Assembly: GCA_945874095.1 (NCBI GenBank)
Contig: CAMCFM010000122.1
Location: 1-9,676 of the forward strand
DNA: 9,676 bases
Source: Candidatus Kuenenia stuttgartensis
GTDB lineage: Bacteria > Planctomycetota > Planctomycetia > Isosphaerales > Isosphaeraceae
Direction of reading: 5' to 3'
Shown here: piece after piece, positions 6,576-9,676 of the stretch
Layout of the letters: each line of letters starts with the position of its first letter
Position numbering within the stretch: the first letter of the stretch is position 1
Translations under genes and position numbers: made by a program
Notes under the pieces: generated by a model
What the model saw: the letters and a program-made list of their open reading frames with translations, nothing else
Databases searched by the model: none
Told to the model about the DNA's origin: nothing

Positions 6576-6676
6576 GAATGGACTGAAAGATTGGTTGGAT
6601 TTTGGCCAGTTTCTTTTTTGTCAGAGTTCGTATAAGATGAAATGAACACAACAGAAGATTTTCGAAAAATAGAAGC

Positions 6677-6680
6677 GGAG
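6677..6680 (+). promoter_or_regulatory. Shine-Dalgarno GGAG for the nucleotidyltransferase gene
   Basis: GGAG lies 8 bases before the ATG at 6689. It fixes the start of the divergent gene and argues that the antisense frame extending the binding-protein gene through this site is not used. Confidence 0.6.
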
Positions 6681-6688
6681 CCGGAACC

Positions 6689-7282
6689 ATGATTGAAATT
6701 CGTTACACCGGCGATGCGCTTTGGAATAGAATTGAGCGTGCCTTGGAAAAAGTTAAAGATCGTTTGAATCGGGTGACTTCGGCACTTGAAAATGCCGGAA
6801 TTCCCTATGCCGTCATTGGCGGAAACGCTGTTCAACTCTGGGTGGCACAGGTTGATGAATCTGTTGTCCGAAATACTCGGGATGTGGATATCATTATCAA
6901 CCCTGAGGATTTGCCTAGAGCCATAATCGCTCTGGAGAAAGTTGGTTTTATTTACAGGCATGTCAAAAGTATCGACATGTTTCTGGACGGCCCCGACGCC
7001 AAAGCCAGGGATGCTGTGCATGTCCTGTTTGCTGGAGTAAAAGTTCGAGCTTCTGATCAGGAACCCGTTCCAGGCATTGAAAATATTGCCATGATCCAGA
7101 ATATCCGAACCATTCCGCTCGAAGGATTGATTCGATTGAAACTGATCGCATTTCGCCTCAAAGACCGAGTCCATTTACTAGACATGATTTCCATCGGCAT
7201 GATCGACGAGACATGGCTCGAAAAATTACCTACGGAACTTGCGGAACGCCTGAAAATCCTACTCGATGATCCTGAAGGATAA
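6689..7282 (+). CDS. MNT-like nucleotidyltransferase-fold protein (AbiEii-related), orphan
   Basis: This 197-residue protein has a helical N-terminus (about 9-36) and then the nucleotidyltransferase core. AVIGGNAVQLWV (41-52) contains the GG nucleotide loop, and NTRDVDIII (62-70) supplies the metal-binding acid pair D65 and D67. The strand that often carries the third acid reads DAVHVLFAG (108-116), with His111 at the place an Asp might be expected. I recall this wording as normal for a subfamily common in planctomycetes, so it is not taken as damage. The C-terminal half (EGLIRLKLIAFRLKDRVHLLDMI and LPTELAERLKILLDDPEG) is also typical. Related proteins include AbiEii-type toxins and minimal nucleotidyltransferases that pair with HEPN proteins, but no antitoxin or HEPN gene adjoins this one. 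It is divergent from the importer and ends 21 bases from the convergent GtrA gene. Target and reaction are unknown. Confidence 0.8.
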   Translation: MIEIRYTGDALWNRIERALEKVKDRLNRVTSALENAGIPYAVIGGNAVQLWVAQVDESVVRNTRDVDIIINPEDLPRAIIALEKVGFIYRHVKSIDMFLDGPDAKARDAVHVLFAGVKVRASDQEPVPGIENIAMIQNIRTIPLEGLIRLKLIAFRLKDRVHLLDMISIGMIDETWLEKLPTELAERLKILLDDPEG

Positions 7283-7303
7283 ATCTCAGAAATCCCGTTC
7301 GAT

Positions 7304-8407
7304 TCAACTGGTGGCTGGTGATTTAAAGACAAAATACCGAGCCATGCTGAAGCTGATCCCCGTAGCCAGTACGATCCCAACCAAGGCTGCAGCCAATTTA
7401 TGGTTATTGAAAAACTCCACCTGAGTGGGTAGCCAAAGCCTGATGACAAGGCTTACGCCGATAGCCAAAGCATTGCCTGTGGCGTAGGTCAGGTATTGGC
7501 GAACGATCGAGGCATTTCGGCGGGCATCATTAAAAGTGAATCGACGGTTGATCAGAAAATTCCAGGACATCGCCAGCCAGACCGCCAGAAAACCGGATAA
7601 CGCCAAGTCAACTGACCCGCCGATCAACGGGACCTTGAAATTCTTTAATGACGTGTCGCGAAACAAAGCCTGGAAAATTGCATAAAGTGTCAGGTCTACA
7701 ACCATTCCTGAAAAACCAACAGCGCAGAATTGAATCAAACGCGATGCATTACCATATTTAAGATCAATATACGACTTCAGAAAACTCAATTCCGGGTGGC
7801 CAAGCCTTAACCCTTTGGCTTTATTCAAGCGTTGCGGAACGTGGCTCTCTGAAAGCACGCGCCGATCGTTCGGAATTCGTAATTGCATCTCCAGAGAAAA
7901 CCATCGACCGGCTGGCCTTAGAGCGGCTGGCCGATCCTTAAGGGCTGATCTGCGAGCCACAATTGCCGAAGCGTTGGCTGCATGGCAGCCTGTCAGTTGA
8001 CCTACAAATCGTGCTGCCGACTTACCCAGAAAGTCGCGGGGGGTACCTGCTGAGACAACAATGTCTGAACGCCCTTCAGCAACCTGCTCAATTGCAGATT
8101 GAAACCAGTCTGGATGATGCCCAAAACTCTCGTCAACCATCACGACAAGATCTGTCTTCAAGTCGACCAATAATTGTTCAATTCTGGCAGAACGCAATCC
8201 GGGACTAAGCCTCAAGTCATGGACTTCAAGTTCCCACTTCGAAGCCTGAAGTTGATCAACCAAATCACTTGACAGGCCAACCTGATCACGCTCTTCAGGA
8301 AGAAATCGGAGAATTGTGATCCGACCAGCCAGTGGGATTGAATCCCCTAGAAAGGATTCTTCCATGGACACCGAGCAGTTTTGATGGTGTGTCGAATGAG
8401 GAGGCAT
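7304..8407 (-). CDS. GtrA-family membrane protein with degenerate GT2 (DPM-like) N-terminal domain
   Basis: Residues from about 223 to 365 form a GtrA domain with four predicted membrane helices. It starts RLIQFCAVGFSGMVVDL, contains the hallmark NFLINRRFTF (283-292) and ends MARYFVFK. GtrA proteins are thought to move or help use polyprenyl-phosphate-linked sugars at the inner membrane. Residues about 28-215 look like a worn polyprenyl-phosphate glycosyltransferase. VVMVDESFGHHPDW (88-101) aligns with the usual VVMDADLQHPPE but lacks the DAD metal motif, the first Rossmann strand has lost its PTYNE-like loop, and the usual D-SGF stretch reads ANASAIVARR (144-153). RLNKAKGLRLGHPELSF retains the shape of the domain end. 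A catalytic role for this half is therefore unlikely. The start ATG 8407 has no clear ribosome site; ATG 8365 would drop 14 residues. It lies 48 bases downstream of mnmA, probably in one transcript. Confidence 0.85.
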   Translation of the reverse strand: MPPHSTHHQNCSVSMEESFLGDSIPLAGRITILRFLPEERDQVGLSSDLVDQLQASKWELEVHDLRLSPGLRSARIEQLLVDLKTDLVVMVDESFGHHPDWFQSAIEQVAEGRSDIVVSAGTPRDFLGKSAARFVGQLTGCHAANASAIVARRSALKDRPAALRPAGRWFSLEMQLRIPNDRRVLSESHVPQRLNKAKGLRLGHPELSFLKSYIDLKYGNASRLIQFCAVGFSGMVVDLTLYAIFQALFRDTSLKNFKVPLIGGSVDLALSGFLAVWLAMSWNFLINRRFTFNDARRNASIVRQYLTYATGNALAIGVSLVIRLWLPTQVEFFNNHKLAAALVGIVLATGISFSMARYFVFKSPATS

Positions 8408-8455
8408 AAGTTTCTGATGAGTAGGGCTTAAACCACGTCTACAAGCGTCGTGATT

Positions 8456-9601
8456 TTACGGATTCAGAGTGAAATCGGGATGTTCGATCGAGTGATCCAT
8501 AGCCGATTCGATCCATCCCCCACCCAGAACCATGTCGCCTTCATACAGAGTCAGGACTTGCCCAGGTGTCACGGCTGTTTGTGGTTCGTTAAACGTGACC
8601 CAGACCCGCCCAGGCGTTTCCGGGTCGCACTTCGCAATGGCTGCAACAGCCTGATGCCGCGCACGAATCTGAGCATGGCACTTGAAAACGCCTGCAGGCG
8701 GGTCAACATGCCAGCCAAAACGTTCTGACATCAGTCCAGGCTTGAAAAGATCTGCGTGATCACCAATCACAACGGAGTTCGTCTCTGGCACGATATCAAG
8801 CACAAAAAGCGGTTTTGAGGCAGCGATTCCAATCCCCCTCCGCTGACCGATGGTAAAGCCTTCAAAACCATCGTGAGTGCCAATTTTACGACCTGATTTA
8901 CTGACAAAATTGCCAGCCGTCTCCCGATCGGGCAGCTGCTCACGCACGAAACGTACATAAACGTTATCAGGGATAAAGCAGATTTCCTGACTGTCAGGCT
9001 TACTGTGTACCGGCAGGTCAAGCCGCTTGGCCATTTCACGAATTTCCAGTTTCGGAAACCCGCCAACCGGGAACAAAATTTTGTCAAGGACCGCTTTTTT
9101 CAGGCCTGAAAGAACATAGGACTGATCCTTCGTCGCATCCAGCCCACGCGCAATCCTCGGGCGGCCCTGAGAATCTCTCAGGATTCGAGCATAATGGCCT
9201 GTGGCCACATGATCTGCACCTATCTTCTGTCCATACGCCCACAGCTTGCCAAATTTCAGCCATATGTTGCACATGACACAGGGATTCGGTGTACGCCCCT
9301 GAAAGTATTCGTCGACAAAATAATCGACGATCCGACCAAAATCAGACTCGAAATCGAGGGCATAGAACGGGATGCCAAGCCGATCAGCCACACGCTGTGC
9401 ATCCACAGAATCGGTGATGCTGCAACACGTTTTGGTACGTCGCTCATAATCTTCCGAATGGGAGCCGGTTCGCATGAACAAGCCGACCACGTCGTAACCT
9501 TGTTCCTTCAGAATCCAGGCTGCAACAGAACTGTCCACACCACCGCTCATGGCAAGCACAACACGTTTGCCAGTATTGGATTCCGTCGATGAACCGGTCA
9601 T
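8456..9601 (-). CDS. mnmA: tRNA-specific 2-thiouridylase MnmA
   Basis: This 381-residue cytoplasmic enzyme makes the 2-thio group of s2U34 in tRNAs for Lys, Glu and Gln. It activates the base with ATP and takes sulfur through a persulfide. The PP-loop ATP site is SGGVDSS (19-25). The catalytic cysteine pair is Cys108 in NPCVMCN and Cys208 in SQEICFIPD, both at expected positions. GHYAR (135-139) and DQSYVL (159-164) are family-conserved, and GFTIGQRRGIGI marks the link to the central and C-terminal beta domains. Length matches the family. An extra CC pair (59-60) is in a region that varies between lineages. The start at 9601 precedes the PP-loop by 18 residues, has only a weak GAAG ribosome site and is the first gene of the probable mnmA-GtrA pair. 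Confidence 0.97.
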   Translation of the reverse strand: MTGSSTESNTGKRVVLAMSGGVDSSVAAWILKEQGYDVVGLFMRTGSHSEDYERRTKTCCSITDSVDAQRVADRLGIPFYALDFESDFGRIVDYFVDEYFQGRTPNPCVMCNIWLKFGKLWAYGQKIGADHVATGHYARILRDSQGRPRIARGLDATKDQSYVLSGLKKAVLDKILFPVGGFPKLEIREMAKRLDLPVHSKPDSQEICFIPDNVYVRFVREQLPDRETAGNFVSKSGRKIGTHDGFEGFTIGQRRGIGIAASKPLFVLDIVPETNSVVIGDHADLFKPGLMSERFGWHVDPPAGVFKCHAQIRARHQAVAAIAKCDPETPGRVWVTFNEPQTAVTPGQVLTLYEGDMVLGGGWIESAMDHSIEHPDFTLNP

Positions 9602-9676
9602 GTTTTACAGCTTCGTTTCCGTGTACCTGAGCGGCCCAGTGAATATGCTCTCAAATCCAAGTTATTGGCCTTGCCT
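9602..9676. other. Upstream leader of mnmA, no feature recognised
   Basis: The last 75 bases precede mnmA. I found no convincing -35/-10 pair, hairpin or coding start here; the promoter may lie beyond the window edge. Confidence 0.5.

Noticed and set aside
6618..6636. TTGTCA and TATAAG as a promoter for the nucleotidyltransferase gene
   Set aside because: The spacing is only 7 bases; no suitable -35 at 16-18 bases from TATAAG was found.
6469..6690. N-terminal extension of the binding protein to an ATG at 6690 (74 more residues)
   Set aside because: It would bury the lipoprotein signal at residue 75, covers the promoter region, overlaps the divergent gene start and shows no family similarity.
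6572..7174. 200-codon minus-strand open frame opposite the nucleotidyltransferase gene
   Set aside because: The plus-strand protein has clear motifs and a Shine-Dalgarno; the antisense translation is low-complexity with no family features.

Overview
The window (about 9.7 kb, roughly half G+C, ordinary bacterial gene density) reads as a chromosomal stretch from a Gram-negative-type bacterium, most likely a planctomycete. That placement is inference. It rests on the mix of gene types: an MNT-like nucleotidyltransferase of the AVHVLFAG type, a GtrA protein fused to a decayed GT2 domain, an RbsABC-like cassette with an unusual binding protein, and repeat-rich intergenic DNA. There is no rRNA, tRNA, CRISPR array, transposase or phage gene, so nothing marks the whole window as a mobile island.

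Left part (1-2537): the C-terminal end of a multi-spanning membrane protein (1-258) is followed on the same strand by a six-helix voltage-sensor type potassium channel (421-1218). A 563-base gene-free stretch (1219-1781) holds a 16-bp direct repeat, a 12-bp palindrome, an imperfect inverted repeat spanning about 160 bp and a short hairpin. A secreted SIMPL/YggE-type protein (1782-2537) follows on the minus strand.

Middle (2734-6468, minus strand): a complete, tightly coupled RbsABC-like ABC importer operon is transcribed in the order binding lipoprotein, double ATPase, permease. The first two genes overlap by 4 bases (ATGA) and the next two by 8. A good sigma70-like promoter (TTGACA, 17 bases, TCTGAT) lies upstream, and its -10 is overlapped by a small inverted repeat that could be an operator. 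The substrate cannot be named from sequence; a sugar-like ligand is likely.

The most notable finding is that the binding protein appears to be a natural circular permutant. The segment that normally forms the C-terminal end of RbsB-family proteins (the VGFDG strand to the last hinge crossing) sits immediately after the lipoprotein signal. It is joined by a charged linker to what is normally the N-terminus, and the protein stops exactly where the VGFDG strand would normally follow. Five residues matching ribose-contacting positions of RbsB are still present, but in permuted order, so this looks like a working protein and not a wreck.

Right part (6689-9601): an orphan nucleotidyltransferase (plus strand) is divergent from the importer and convergent with a minus-strand pair. 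That pair is mnmA (tRNA 2-thiouridylase, 9601 to 8456) and, 48 bases downstream, a GtrA-family membrane protein whose N-terminal half looks like a decayed polyprenyl-phosphate glycosyltransferase.
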